Below are positions 24,757-37,500 of a stretch of 64,000 nt of DNA, piece by piece; position 1 is the stretch's first letter; each line of letters opens with the position of its first letter. The DNA comes from Patella vulgata (lineage: Eukaryota; Mollusca; Gastropoda; Patellidae). Below the pieces are notes generated by a model. That model searched no databases, had not been told where the DNA came from, and saw only the letters and a list, made by a program, of their open reading frames with translations. The stretch covers positions 63,345,210 to 63,409,209 of the forward strand of contig NC_065883.2 of the NCBI RefSeq assembly GCF_932274485.2. The letters are read 5' to 3'. A program made the position numbers and the translations under genes.

Positions 24757-25072
24757 CAATTGATTAATCTATATTTCGTTTCGTTTTTTTTTTTATACTT
24801 TCGATAGCCTACACTACATGAAGATCTGACAAGTTGTACTCGAAGGTCGTGTCAGGGGTCGTACGCACGGCTTTTGACCCTATGACGTCAGACATTGATG
24901 ATTAATCAATCAGCGTTGGCGTTTCTAGTTCCGTTCATGGCTTATCCCTCACTTCAACCAAAACGTCGGTAATGTAACAACTCTTCCAGATCCTAGTGTA
25001 GTAAAGACAAGTGAAACGAAATTTTGAACTATAAAAACAAAACGAAATAGGATCTGTGTTTTATTCAGATTG
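24757..25072 (+). mobile_element. MULE-like MITE, family C, copy 1
   Basis: Same family as 32920-33257 and 53801-54145. Shared inner blocks include 'ctacatgaagatctgac', 'gtcaggggtcgta', 'cttttgaccctatgacgtca' and 'caatcagcgttg'. Ends are 'atttcgtttcg' on the left and 'cgaaataggatctgtgtttt' on the right. The left end is eroded and a clean target duplication is not visible. Confidence 0.7.
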
Positions 25073-25084
25073 GAAAAAAAACCC

Positions 25085-25210
25085 CGACAACTGTTCAGTG
25101 TGAGTTATTTGTCGTTTTATTTGGGTTTCCGACTTTATTTTTTCAATAACTGTGCTTGTATGAGATACGGTTGGGAAGTTTTAATGTTTAGATGCCCCCA
25201 CTTACCAGTA
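25085..25210. repeat. Flank repeat, right copy
   Basis: Diverged copy of 24600-24755 ('tgttcagtgtgagttatttg', 'tttatttgggtttcc', 'ttttttcaataactg', 'gagatacggttggg', 'gatgcccccac'). Together they suggest a local duplication of DNA next to the gene at 23753. Confidence 0.65.
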
Positions 25211-25741
25211 TTCTATATCAAACTACAAAAATTCAGAACAACAAATAAAACAAGAGCTATAATGCATCAAATAATAAAATATAGTTTTGAGTAATGGGTT
25301 TTGCATAATTTTCAGAGATATCGCATGAATTTAGAATTCTGTGACAGCCGGTCAAATCTCGCTTGGCAATGTACTATCTGAATGTTATAATTCCATCTAA
25401 TCTCCTCTTTTTTAAAAAGAAATTATGATGCCATGTAATCTATTTAAAAAAATATATGCATCCTTCATTATAATCGGATCATCGGCTATTTAGTGTGTTC
25501 TGATAAGCGCAAAGAATCGTTTATCGAACTGAATAATTCATATTAGAATATTGTTTTTCGATTGATAATTTATCATATTCATCTCATATACAGTTTCTGG
25601 AAATTTATCTTATTTCAAAACTAATATATTCCAGAATTCTATTATAAAAAGATTCATTTATTAAATTTTTGTCATTTATAACTGATTTGGGCCGTCGCGC
25701 TAAACATATTTTAGTTGTAACGTTTTGTGAATTCAAGTGCC

Positions 25742-26464
25742 ATGAAGAACAAAGTTGTAACTTTTATGTTTATTGTGGGAACTTTTGCAAAATATATCTA
25801 TGGAGAACCTCTCGACTATGGCACATTGCGGAACCAATCCCAGGAAGCTGTAAGTTACGGAATGAATTCAGAAGATATCATGCATAGACTCATACAAAAC
25901 CGGATTAAAACTGAAACTATCCGATTATCTGAAAAACTGACGGTTGGTATATTGGAAGACACCAAATCAAGAAGTCGAGAGCTAACGTCTATCCTTGACA
26001 ACCGTTTATATCATATACAACATTTATTCCAGAGGTTGCCAAGCATTGTCGCTCACCAGCTCAAGAGAAACCCAGGCGTTAACGCAAGTCTGCCACAAAC
26101 GTCGCTACTTTATTTTATGTCGGATGTTGGAAGAGGAAAAGGGTCACCAACAGAGTTTCATCATTCTCACTTCCACACGAAGTTGAATGATTCTCATGAT
26201 GTAGATCAGAATATAACCAAGCAAATCAGTGGCGTGGCATTGAATATTGGGCATAATTATCTGAAGTCAACAATGGTCAGAATTGACGAATCGGTTGGCT
26301 TTATGGTCAAGACGTTGGAGGAAACTCAGGATGTTTTGGAAAAGCTGCCTAATTTCTTGAAATATGTTATTAAAGGCCCATACGATACCATAAGTAAGGA
26401 TCGAGTGATGGCAGGCTACAAACAATTTTCCCATAGACACAGCAAACATAATAATACACAGTAA
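25742..26464 (+). CDS. Uncharacterised secreted protein, uninterrupted 240-aa ORF
   Basis: The start at 25742 is chosen because it puts the signal peptide MKNKVVTFMFIVGTFAKYIY at the very N-terminus. An ATG 15 bp upstream would add MNSSA. After the probable cleavage (about YG/EP) the mature chain is soluble. It carries NxS/T sites (NQS, NAS, NDS, NIT) and His-rich patches (FHHSHFH near residue 140; HRHSKH near the end). It is mostly charged helix, for example RSRELTSILDNRLYHIQHLF and STMVRIDESVGFMVKTLEET. No cysteines were seen in the mature part. No membrane span follows the signal. The pattern RxLxSxLDxRL echoes RVVNSLLDKRL in the preceding gene at 23753. The family is unknown to me; an extracellular role is inferred only from the signal peptide. 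Confidence 0.65.
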   Translation: MKNKVVTFMFIVGTFAKYIYGEPLDYGTLRNQSQEAVSYGMNSEDIMHRLIQNRIKTETIRLSEKLTVGILEDTKSRSRELTSILDNRLYHIQHLFQRLPSIVAHQLKRNPGVNASLPQTSLLYFMSDVGRGKGSPTEFHHSHFHTKLNDSHDVDQNITKQISGVALNIGHNYLKSTMVRIDESVGFMVKTLEETQDVLEKLPNFLKYVIKGPYDTISKDRVMAGYKQFSHRHSKHNNTQ

Positions 26465-27043
26465 GCTCATGATGACATTGGTAAAGACACCTTTTTTGGG
26501 TCTCAATTCAGATCATCACAGTCGTGGATTAATTATCCATTTTACAAATACCGTATTTATCACGCCGAATGAGCTTAGAAGATTGAACTTTGTCGAGCGA
26601 CTTTAAAATCATTGAATGTTTGAAATATATATGCCTTGTTGTTGTAAATATCTGAATTAGATAAAAAAAAATATGTTTATTCAAATCCTTCATTACAGCT
26701 TTTGATTTATTCTGAAGTCAACACAGATAACGACTGGTTTTAGAGCGATAGAACAATCGAAATTCTTGGTCAGTTTGGGGAATTATGTGTCTATAGTCAC
26801 AGAAAATCCATTTGTAACCCATATACAATGGGATTTAGAGTAATTTGATTTTTTATGTGCATGCCAAATCAGCCCCACCGGTTTGTCTCCGAAATCGAAT
26901 CTCTCTTGCGTGCATGCCAAAGCGGCCCCAGCCTTGATAAACCCCGATGGTTCTTTTCATCAGGCCATGCGAAGATACCAATCTGATATACCTGACCGAT
27001 TAAATGAAATGAAAGGGGGTTTGTGCATCAACCATTATATTGG
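26465..27043. other. 3' flank of the secreted-protein gene, nothing recognised
   Basis: No gene, RNA or repeat was recognised between the stop at 26464 and the SINE at 27044. Confidence 0.35.
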
Positions 27044-27405
27044 GGGAAATGAAATGGGGTTTAACGTCCTATACTGTTCTGCTCCTAACCAGGTCTAATG
27101 AAGACGGGCATACGCCATACAGTGTGCTATGAGGGGAATTTTGCCCGGGCAGCGGAGCTACGGCCTACTCTTATATCGAATTCCAACTGCCAAGGGATCT
27201 TTTACGTGCACGCCAATGTGTACACGGGACCTCGGTTTTTTGTCCAATCCGAACGACTAGACAGCTGTCCTTGTCAGACCCTCCGTCCTGCATCACTGAC
27301 AAGGGGAAACCACGCCGGAAAATCGGGATGAACTTTCTCGGCCAATGCAGGGATCGAACAACCGACCTCCAGGCTATCGAGCCTCGTGATCCCCCCAGGG
27401 TGGGG
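27044..27405 (-). mobile_element. SINE family A, near full length
   Basis: On the plus strand it begins with the tail 'gaaatggggtttaacgtcct' and runs through 'gggcatacgccatacagtg', 'attccaactgccaagggat' and 'cgtccgtcctgcatcactg'-like sequence. It ends in the reversed tRNA-like head 'gcagggatcgaacaaccgac' (B box) and 'gagcctcgtgat'. ORFs 26883-27413 on both strands belong to it. Confidence 0.85.
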
Positions 27406-27739
27406 GGAGACAACGGTTAAATCTGGCGTGAAGTCTTGGTGACTACAAGGGAATTTTATAAAATAAGAAGCTCAGAGTCAATATTTCTGCTCATTTAGAT
27501 ACATGTATAGGATTAGAGTGGAATGGGGTCAAAACTGCGGCCCCATGCTTTGCATGTTCGATGTAATTTCGATGTTAAGAGTTGCACCCGACGACCAAGT
27601 CGGAAATTATATTTATCTGGATTCCTTGAAAATTCATTTGTATTCAAAGCCAAAGGTTATCTACAAACAATAACATAGCGGATTTCATTTTTAAAAAAAC
27701 CTCAACAATAATGCATTGTTTGTCCTCTTGGTAAGGGAA

Positions 27740-27860
27740 CACAACTGCGGTGGTGCAGTACGGCGGTATAGTCATTCGGATGGGTCAAAAAAACGAAATA
27801 TACACATTGGCGTTCAAGAAAAAGAACCCTTATTGACAGTTGGAATTCAATGGTCAGGGT
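27740..27860 (+). mobile_element. SINE family A fragment
   Basis: 'cattcggatgggtcaaaaaa', 'acacattggcgttcaag' and 'gacagttggaattcaatgg' match the SINE-A body in sense orientation; the rest is lost. A C-run of about ten follows at 27876. Confidence 0.6.
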
Positions 27861-28551
27861 AAAATTTTGTGACCCCCCCCCCCATCACTCCCCACCCCGA
27901 ACACTTGCAGAAGGAAGGACTGTGCAAACAATATTGTTTCGAATTTAACCCCGGCATCGCCAGAGTAGAACATCGTGATCGGGTCGTATGCTCTTCGCCA
28001 CGAATTAGAGCTATGCCATCGTAAAAAATTTTTTTAAAAGATATTTATGGCTCTCAAAAAACCTACACAAGCAAAAACGTTAAACCCCACTTCTTTCACT
28101 CATTACAAAAAAAGGCTAGCGGTTTTATTGTTTTATATTAGGCTCCATGGAAAAATGAATGCGGGGAATGAGGGATTGTTACTTTAATTATTTACAATCT
28201 ACATGTAAATACATCATATCTGTTTTTAAAATAGATACATATAATAAATTCATTATCCTAAGGATTGTAGCAAGTATTTTTGGACTCAATTACTCAAGGG
28301 GTAGTATGTGTAACCCTAGTTTACAGCCAAACCATTCTATACAATAACTACACGCGGAGTGTCGGACCGGAATGGTTTAGCTATACCAGCAGTTTATTGC
28401 AGATAAGCAATAAATATGAAGAATAATAAATGATGTGAATAAATAGATCTATTTAATCCATTTATTGGAAGACGAAAAATTGGTTTCTATTTCGTTTTAT
28501 TTAATTTGCATAATTTTGGTGCTGAAAATTGAACTTCCGGTATCATCAAAT
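27861..28551. other. Upstream region of RADX
   Basis: No upstream gene seen. It should hold the RADX promoter and 5' UTR, but no core-promoter motif stands out. Confidence 0.35.
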
Positions 28552-31500
28552 ATGGCGGAAAATTTGATCTGTCAAGAATTGAAATATTTAGAAAGGGCTA
28601 TTAAGACATCAAATTTGAACCAAACAGATTTGAAGACAGACCAGTTTAACGTAATTTATTCGTTTATTTCTTTGTAAATAATATCTGTACTTATATTTTA
28701 AATTAACTAGCATTAAACATTAAATTATCAGCGTTAGAATGATTAACTTTAACTGATAAAGTAAAAGTAGACATGTAGGTAAGCTTTGCAAACCTTTTTG
28801 AGAGTTCTATTTCTGACATCCTACACTAGTTTGTCACAAAGACAACTCTACTTTTTACACTCTTCCAAAGTTGTCCTTATAAGTAGTAGAATGGTCTGGA
28901 ACACATAATTAGAAAGGTAAATAATATAAGGAAGTGGATATTATTGAAGGCATGAAGCAGATCTGGTTCCTGACCTGAACAAACTAAATCCCTGAAATGA
29001 CTTCTTATTAACAGCATGGTTAATTTTATTTAGAATCTTCCAAAATGACTTCTTTCACCCAATTGAAAACTGGTACGTGCTTAAAGTAGCTAAGTCTCTG
29101 ACTCATTATCATCCAAAATCTTCAACATTGAAAACACGATTTATTTGTCAAATTAAATCAACGTTCATGTGTGATCTTACCGGAAAAAGATGGGCTTTTG
29201 ATATCCAATAATTAAGACAAAATCGTGTACCATAATGCGCTTCAGCCCCAATTGTATCAAGAGGGACGAGGCTATACGCATTGCACCAAATCAAACGGCG
29301 TATGTAGACTGGAATAACCAGACGCTAGAAATTTGCACTCGCTTGAGACTGCTGGCTTATTTCGCCGAACATAACTGATTTGAAATTGGAGTAAAAACAG
29401 AAACCATTGAAATTGAATGTAAATCAGTTTATATACATTCATATTACAGTATTATATGCGTTGCGACCCACTTTTGTCAATTTCTAGGTCCCAAATGTTA
29501 GCGATTTAGCTCCTTTAAGTTCCAACATTGAAATCTTTTTAGAGGCAACGTTGACATTTACAAATACGATAATTGTTATTTATTTGTGAAGAGATACGCC
29601 CACATTACAATGGTTAGGAATAGGCTACATGTAGAAGTAGAACAGGTCCTTACCTCACTGTTTAGTAGCTTAGGAGTTGGCACTGGTTTCCTAGATGTGT
29701 ATCACTATCAGACTTCTAATCGCATGATAAATAATATCAATTACTTGGGATTCGGTTCGGTTCTGTTAATTCTGTCTAGAGTCAAAAGTAACAGAGACCT
29801 TGAAATATTTAAATGGAACAATGACTAAAACGGGAATTATCATTTTCAATCACCCATGGCTGTTGACCCTCAAAATAATTGATCAACGATCAATATACAA
29901 TCTTTCATGGACAATTATATACCCCCCCCCCCCCTACAAACTTGCTATAAAATATTGATCATTTGTATATATTTCAGGTTATTAGTATAAATAGATATAT
30001 TATAGATCCTGCATTCACTGGTCAAACTGATATTGATACTACTACACATACTGATGCTTTTGATATAACTTTATCTGATCAAAATAATAAATTAAAAGTT
30101 ATTATAGATTCTAGTTTAAACTATCTAATACAAAATCACCTGGTAAGTTGATCCTATATCAACCTTTATGTCTAACTTGAATATTACTGTCACCAAATGT
30201 AAACTGTGTACAGATTGATGTTCTGAAATATTTGATTTTGCTTTGTTATAAATATTAAAATATCTACATTGAAGTACCTTGAAATAGTGCTGGCATACTA
30301 TACTATTCAAAAAAAGTAGGGGATATTTGATTTTGGGGGCATAATACTAAAATATGCAAATGACTACGAAAAAAGTCACTATAGAACCTAACAGAACAAA
30401 CATTTCCAGTTACATGTGACGCCCAAACGCACCAATAGCTACCGCATGGAATGCAGGTGATGCTTGGGATCATCATGGGGGTCCAACCCAAGATTTGCAC
30501 GACTCTGACTTTGAATGTTACAGTCATTGTGGCATTGAATTCCAGGGTGGAAACATCAGTTTAATTGTTTTAGTGACCAGAAAACAAATTTTGATATGCG
30601 TCGGCTTACCCAAAATGAAAGGTTACGTGCCCTTGGCATGCTACAGATTGGCACAACACAGGCGGTTGTGGCGCGGATGATGAATGTTTCTCAGTCTGTC
30701 ATAAGCAGGCTATGGTCCAGATACCGTGATACACAATCTGTACAGGACAGACCACGCTCAGGTCGACCAAGGGCGACAACTCAAGCCCAGGATCGATTTA
30801 TCCGTACCTTGGCCTTGAGAAATCGTGTCATCACAGCAAATCAGATCAGCGCTCGTCTTCAAACAGACACTGGTGTGAGTGTGAGTGGCCAGACGATTCG
30901 GAATCGACTGCATAGGGGTCACCTTCGCGCCCAACGTCCTCACGTGATCCCTTGTTTGAGAGATCATCACATTCAGGCAAGACGTCGTTGGTGTAGGGAT
31001 CGTCAACACTGGGATAATCGACGCTGGAGCAATGTGATGTTTTCAGATGAGTCAAGGTTCACTGTTGATTTTTTGGACAGACGTAGGAGGGTGTGGCGTC
31101 GTCGAAACGAGCGCTTCCAAGACGTTAACGTCATCAGACATGATCGATTTGGGGGTGGTTCTGTTATGGTGTGGGGAGGCATCACTGTTGCTGGAAGAAC
31201 GGCTTTACATGTTGTTGCAGGGTGTGTTACAGGCCAGTACTACCGGGACAACATCTTGGCAGTCCATGTTGTGCCGTTCGCACGACGTCATGGCCACCGT
31301 TTCATCTTCCAGGATGACAGTGCAAGATGTCACAGGGCCAGGATCGTTACAGGTTACCTCCAACAACAGAACATCACCACATTACCTTGGCCAGCACTGA
31401 GTCCCGACCTCTCTCCCATCGAGCATGTCTGGGACATGCTTGGACAGAGGTTACGCCAACGTCAACAACGTCCTGCCAATGTCCAAGAACTTGCTGCTGC

Positions 31501-34450
31501 GTTGCAACAGGAATGGGACAATCTGGACCAAAATGACCTTAGACGTCTCATTAGGAGTATGCCACGTCGGATCAATGCTTGTTTGGCAAACAGAGGAGGA
31601 TTTACCCTTAACTGACTTGGTTGTGATGCTGTGGTAACTTTGCTAACGATCATTTGGAATAAATCGATGAATGTGAACTTCATTTCATTTTGTCATTTGT
31701 TTCTTCGTCAGTTTCATTAGGTGACTTTAATAACATTTAAAAATCAAATATCCCCTACTTTTTTTGAATAGTATATTATATCAACATTCACTTTACAGCA
31801 ATATGGCCCAATCCACAAACCAGATTTGGTCAAGTCCAGCCATCATATAGACTATCTATTTAAGTGCATGTACATGTTATCTTGTGTTACCTGTTATCAT
31901 CAGTCATTAATAGTTACGGTACTGGAAACAGCCATTTAGCTGTAATATTTGATACCATTTCTTCCACTTGTTTACAAAAATTTATTTTTTGTGACTTTAG
32001 CAAAGAAAGTCTTATTTTGATAATGGTCTATCTCCTTTTGTTGTATAATGATGTAGGGCTACGGTAGCAAGTGTGTGCTAACAGCAATCTGATTATGTTC
32101 ACAAGGTAGAGATTTTTCTGAAAACCAAAATCAAGTAACATTTATGGCTTGTGAAAATGACTGAGCACTGAATACACATAAAAAATAGCAAGTGGCTTAA
32201 TCAATACCAATACATGGTGCAGTGATTATTTATTTTGATATGCATATTTTCAGTTACACGTTGGAAGTGCTGTCATCTTAAACGAATGTTCTTTAAAATA
32301 TGATGAAGCTGATTTAGATTCTGAGTGTTTAATTATAGTTCAAGGGATAGAAATTGTTGATGAAGTAGAAGTATGTGAAGGTACATATTTTAGGCCATTT
32401 AAAAACATATTCTGATTTCCTGGTGCAGCTGCATCCCTTAAAAAGAACCACATGATCCTTTGACAAAATATAAACTTCCCTCAGATTATTTTAAATGATT
32501 GTCAGAGTACAGGAATATTATTTTTGTATGCCTTATTAGCAAAATTGTTCCTAAAAATATTTTGTTGTTATCTGTGCAAAATAGAATACTAGGGGGAGGG
32601 GGGGCACATGATGGAAGGAAACATTATTAATGGGCGTAAACCAATCCTTTAGGGGTGGGATGAAAAAGTAGGATCTTCTTTAAACTGAAACATTTTTTAT
32701 GTAATTCTTCATAATTTGACCTTTTTTTTTAGATCAAACAAGAGATCTTGAATGGTGGCCAGATACAAACTTAAAACAAAGAGAAAATATACCATTAGCA
32801 TCTAACAGACGATATTATGTTGATGTATGGACAACTGGCCATGTTGACAAAACAACTCTCCTATCTTGTTCAGTACCAGGTAATTTATATTTCTTATATT
32901 AGCCCAGTATCCAAATGAACAATCTTATTAAAACACAGATCCTGTTTCGTTTTTATAGCTACACTAGGATTCGGAAGAGTTGTTATTATTGACGTGTTCT
33001 GAATGGCGTGAGGAATTAGCCATTGAAACGGTCTGTTACGGCGAGCTTTAGGCATGTTTTGCACGGAACTGTGGGTAATCTACTAGTAACATCAATTCTG
33101 ATTGGTTAATCAAATGTCTGACTTCATAGGGTCAAAAGACGCTCGTATGACCTCTGATGCGACCAATCGCTACAACCGGTCAGATCTTCATGTAGTGTAG
33201 GCCATCGAAAGTATAAAAAAACGAAACGAAATATAGATCTGTATTTTAATCAGATTGCCAAATGAAATGAGTTTAATTTATGACTTTGTTGCACTAAATT
33301 TTGTCCTGATAGTAGTGGCTCTATGGCTAACTGTCTTTAATGTGTTACAATGGATTTACACGGGTATGCAGGGAAGGGCGTCTCCCCCAGGGTACCAGGG
33401 AACATTTAAATTTTGCCATACCTTAGAAGAGTTTTGGGATATGAGCATGTACTGCTTTCTGTTACAAGTGTGATGTTTACCAAAATATTACCAGAAGTGC
33501 ATGATTTTCACCTGACAACATCAGTATTGACACACTGCTTCTTTATTTCTTGGAAGCCATGGTAGCTCGGTGAGTAAGTCGTTGGCTCGCAAACCTCAAG
33601 GTTCTATGTTCAATCCCTGCGTTGGCTGCGAAAGATCATCGAGATTTTTCGACGTGTTTTCCCCTTATCAGTGGTTCAGGAATGAGGGTCTGGCAAAGGA
33701 CAACATATTGTCCTGGCAAAATTTCCCTCAGAGCACACTGTATGGCGTATGCTCCTTTTCATTAGCTCAGTCGGAGCAGAACTGTAGGACGTTAAGCCTC
33801 ATTTCATTTCTTTTATTTCTTTACAAAGCATGTAGGACAATTTTTGTCAGCAGAGGAGCATTTGCTCCACTACTTACTATAGTCTATACTATTAAATGAT
33901 CCAATTTGTAAAACTTCTTTGTTAAAAGTTACTTATTTATGATAATATAATTTCAGACGAGGAAGAAGATTTTCGAGAAATATCACAAGATTACAATCTG
34001 TTATGTGGTATCAAAGATGTTTATAAAAAGTGGAAGTCATTTCAAGGAACCAAACCTGCCATCATCGTTAAAGTATTAAAAATATCCCGTTTATATCACT
34101 ATGGTAAACCAATCAAATCGGACAAGTGGCCATTCCAGGTACATACTACCCATTCTCATATTTCCATCATTTGACTTGGTAGTATTTTATATCATTAGTT
34201 TCTGAGAAATCAGGGAGTGGGGGCAGATATAGTCCGGGTGATCTTGCACATGTACTTTTTATACGCCCATTGTCGTGATCCCTGTCCGTCCATCCACAAT
34301 TTGTTTGTGGACACTTGAAATATAGGTTTATCTCCCAAAGATCTTGGTTCCTTTTGATATTGACATGTATCAGACAAGTGAATTATTGGAATAAAATTGA
34401 ACCATATGTTAGTCCTCAAATGACCTAGTTTGTGTTGAGTAGACTAAATC

Positions 34451-34506
<56 letters not shown>

Positions 34507-37500
34507 TCTCCACTGGCTATTTATTTATTAAGACCTTGATGAACTAAAATTTAAACTAGTTACATGATGAATCAATTGAGCTCTCCCAATCAGTATTCAC
34601 TGAAAATCTATACTTAGTCTGGAACATTATGCCTTTGTCACTTTCTTTCCAAAGTTTTCAGAATAAATTTGAAATATTTTTCAGCTTCACATATTAATTG
34701 GTGATGAAACTGGTTGTTGTACTGCTGTCTTGTGGAATGTTCTAGCTGTCAGATATTTAAATGTGTAAGTAATCAAACTTCACTGAGTAAGGCCATGTCA
34801 AGGTAATGTATAAGATTGAATGAGAATTGGATGAAATGTAGAATGAAACAACACTGACTCCACTGTCCAAGCAAAATTCACCCCCCTCGTATAGCTTATG
34901 TAACCAATGAAATGGCTTAAGTCTTCTTTTGAGACATTAAAACCCATTATGTAACCAATGAAATGGCTTAAGTCTTCTCTTGAGGGGACATTAAAACCCA
35001 TTCTGTTTTCAAAACTGAATTCTAATTTAATTTTCTTTATGTTTTCAGGTTAAAAGAAGGAACATGTTTACTTTTGCAAAATTTTAAAATAAAGAGAAGT
35101 TTCCATGGGGCTTCACGATTTAATGTTGGCAGAGACTATGGGGAACTATTTGAAGTTGATGTTAATTTAAATCCACAAAATCCTGCATCTGTTGTTAAAA
35201 TTTTACAAGAATCATCACTGGATAATATACCACCATTACAGTATAACTTTATTACTAGATCACAACTTAGGTATGGTCAATAGATAATATACCACCATTA
35301 CACTATAACTTTATAACTAGATCACAACTCCGGTAATATATTACCATTACAGTATACCTTTACTCAGGTAAAGTCAATAGATAGTATACCATCATTACAT
35401 TATGACTTTATAACTAGATCACAACTCTGGTAACACACTACCATTACAGTATACCTTTACTCAGGTAAAGTCAATAGATAGTATACCATCATTACACTAT
35501 GACTTTATAAGTAGATCACAACTCTGGTAACATACTACCATTAGACTATACCTTTATTACTAGATCACAACTCAGGTATGATATAACACTACAGTATAAA
35601 CTTATAAGTAGATCACAACTCATAATATAACACTACCGGTATAAACTTATAACTAGATCACAACTCATAATATAACACTATAAACTTATAACTAGATCAC
35701 AACTAAGGTAAGGTCAAAAAATGAAATGTGGTTTAACATATCCCATGTTTCTTCATGGATTGTGCTAGTGAAAACTTGCATATAGCTATGAGAGAAATTT
35801 AAATGCCCACCAATTAGTGGTATATGGGTGCACCTCTGATTTCCATTGCATATGAACAACTGGCCACCACCCAGGACCTCCCAGTTAGTGATCGAGCGCT
35901 GTGACTCTGTGTTACTCGGACATTACATATATGAGCTTACCCTTTTTTTTATCCTGCCTATAATTTATTTCAATCATGCTCAACGTTTAACATGTGGTTT
36001 AACATATCCCATGTTTCTTCATGGATTGTGCTAGTGAAAACTTGCATATAGCTATGAGAGAAATTTAAATGCCCACCAATTAGTGGTATATGGGTGCACC
36101 TCTGATTTCCATCGCATATGAACAACTGGCCACCACCCAGGACCTCCCAGTTAGTGATCGAGCGCTGTGACTCTGTGTTACTCGGACATTACATATATGA
36201 GCTTACCCTTTTTTTTATCCTGCCTATAATTTATTTCAATCATGCTCAACGTTGTTCATAAAAAGGATGTTCGATAAACTGATATTTACTACTGTCTGAA
36301 TAATTCTATTTGAGATGCCAACTTCTAGGATTGATCTTCAAATCAGACATTATTTATTATAGAAGAATTTAGATAAAATAGATATTTATTAGAGATATTG
36401 TATGTATTATAGGTCTGTATGTGATGGTGTTATGTGTGATGTTGTTGGTTATATCCAGTTTGTGGGAAGAGTTGAAAGAGAAAAAATGAAAAGTAATATA
36501 TTGAGAAAAGCTTCATAATAGTTTAATATTATTGTGATACACATACATGGAATAATGCTGACAATGACTAGTAACTAATAATGTTGATAGTCTAGCCAAC
36601 TCATTTAGACAAAGATAATTAAATATACATTATGCAAGAGCGAAATCTGCCTTTTGCAGGTCTTTCTTCAGGCCTTTAATGTCATCTAAATTATTAATTA
36701 GGCATTAATTAACTTATCCAGATTCCAGACCATAATTAACTCTCAGTGCCATCGATATTTAGTGGATTTGAATACATTTTGTGATGGATGAATCGCTAAT
36801 ATTCTCTTTCATTATCTATTTTTCAATTAGTATAAAGAGAACTGTCTCAGTCTGCTCTTTACCTAATGCCCCTTTAATGACATTGATAATCTCCCTTATT
36901 TTTAGAAACAGATAATTAATGACGTTGGCAGTCTAAAATAATTAATGTGTTCCAGGTGGTTTCAATGATGTTGATAATCTAGTTTACAGATAATATCAAA
37001 GATAATGTAGAATTATTTGTGTGATAAACATATAGATTATAATATAGATATGTGTATATATTTTAGATAGAATAGAAGGTGATGGTGGATGTTATTGGAT
37101 ATATAGATGGTTACATATAATAGATCATTCTAGTAATAAACCTATAATAATACAACTTTATAAACCTAATCAGGTAGGACTTTAATCTCAAATCTGAAGT
37201 GAATAAATCTTGTTCTGAAAATACAACCTTTAACTAGAATATTAATTAAAGCCACTGATTATCATTTGAGGGTTTTTGAATTCTTTGCAAACTACAGTGT
37301 ATCCGTCCAAAAATGGATCAGTTTCATTTAGTATTTACAAAGATATGGTGAATTTAATATTTTGGAATATTTGGCATGCTCTGCAGACAATATAAATAAT
37401 CCAGTATATTTGTTATGTAAAATCTTTTGATGGGTCTCTTTTTAATCCAAGCCGAGAGATTATTTAATACTAACAAAACAGAATTAATGAGTGAAAACAT

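Noticed and set aside
29586-29828. 80-aa ORF MKRYAHITMVRN in RADX intron 1
   Set aside because: Out of phase with the RADX exons on both sides and no domain-like features; the direct join 28650 to 29978 keeps the RADX frame.
31047-31683. Several ORFs on both strands inside the transposon
   Set aside because: Shadows of the transposase reading frame.
33552-33640. tRNA-like A and B boxes
   Set aside because: They belong to the SINE-A head: no cloverleaf acceptor stem closes, and the same sequence recurs with the SINE body in other copies.
34798-35001. 67-aa reverse ORF with an internal repeat (MGFNVPSRED / MGFNVSKED)
   Set aside because: A short direct duplication of about 57-60 bp in RADX intron 6 ('gtaaccaatgaaatggcttaagtcttc' type) read in reverse; no other support.
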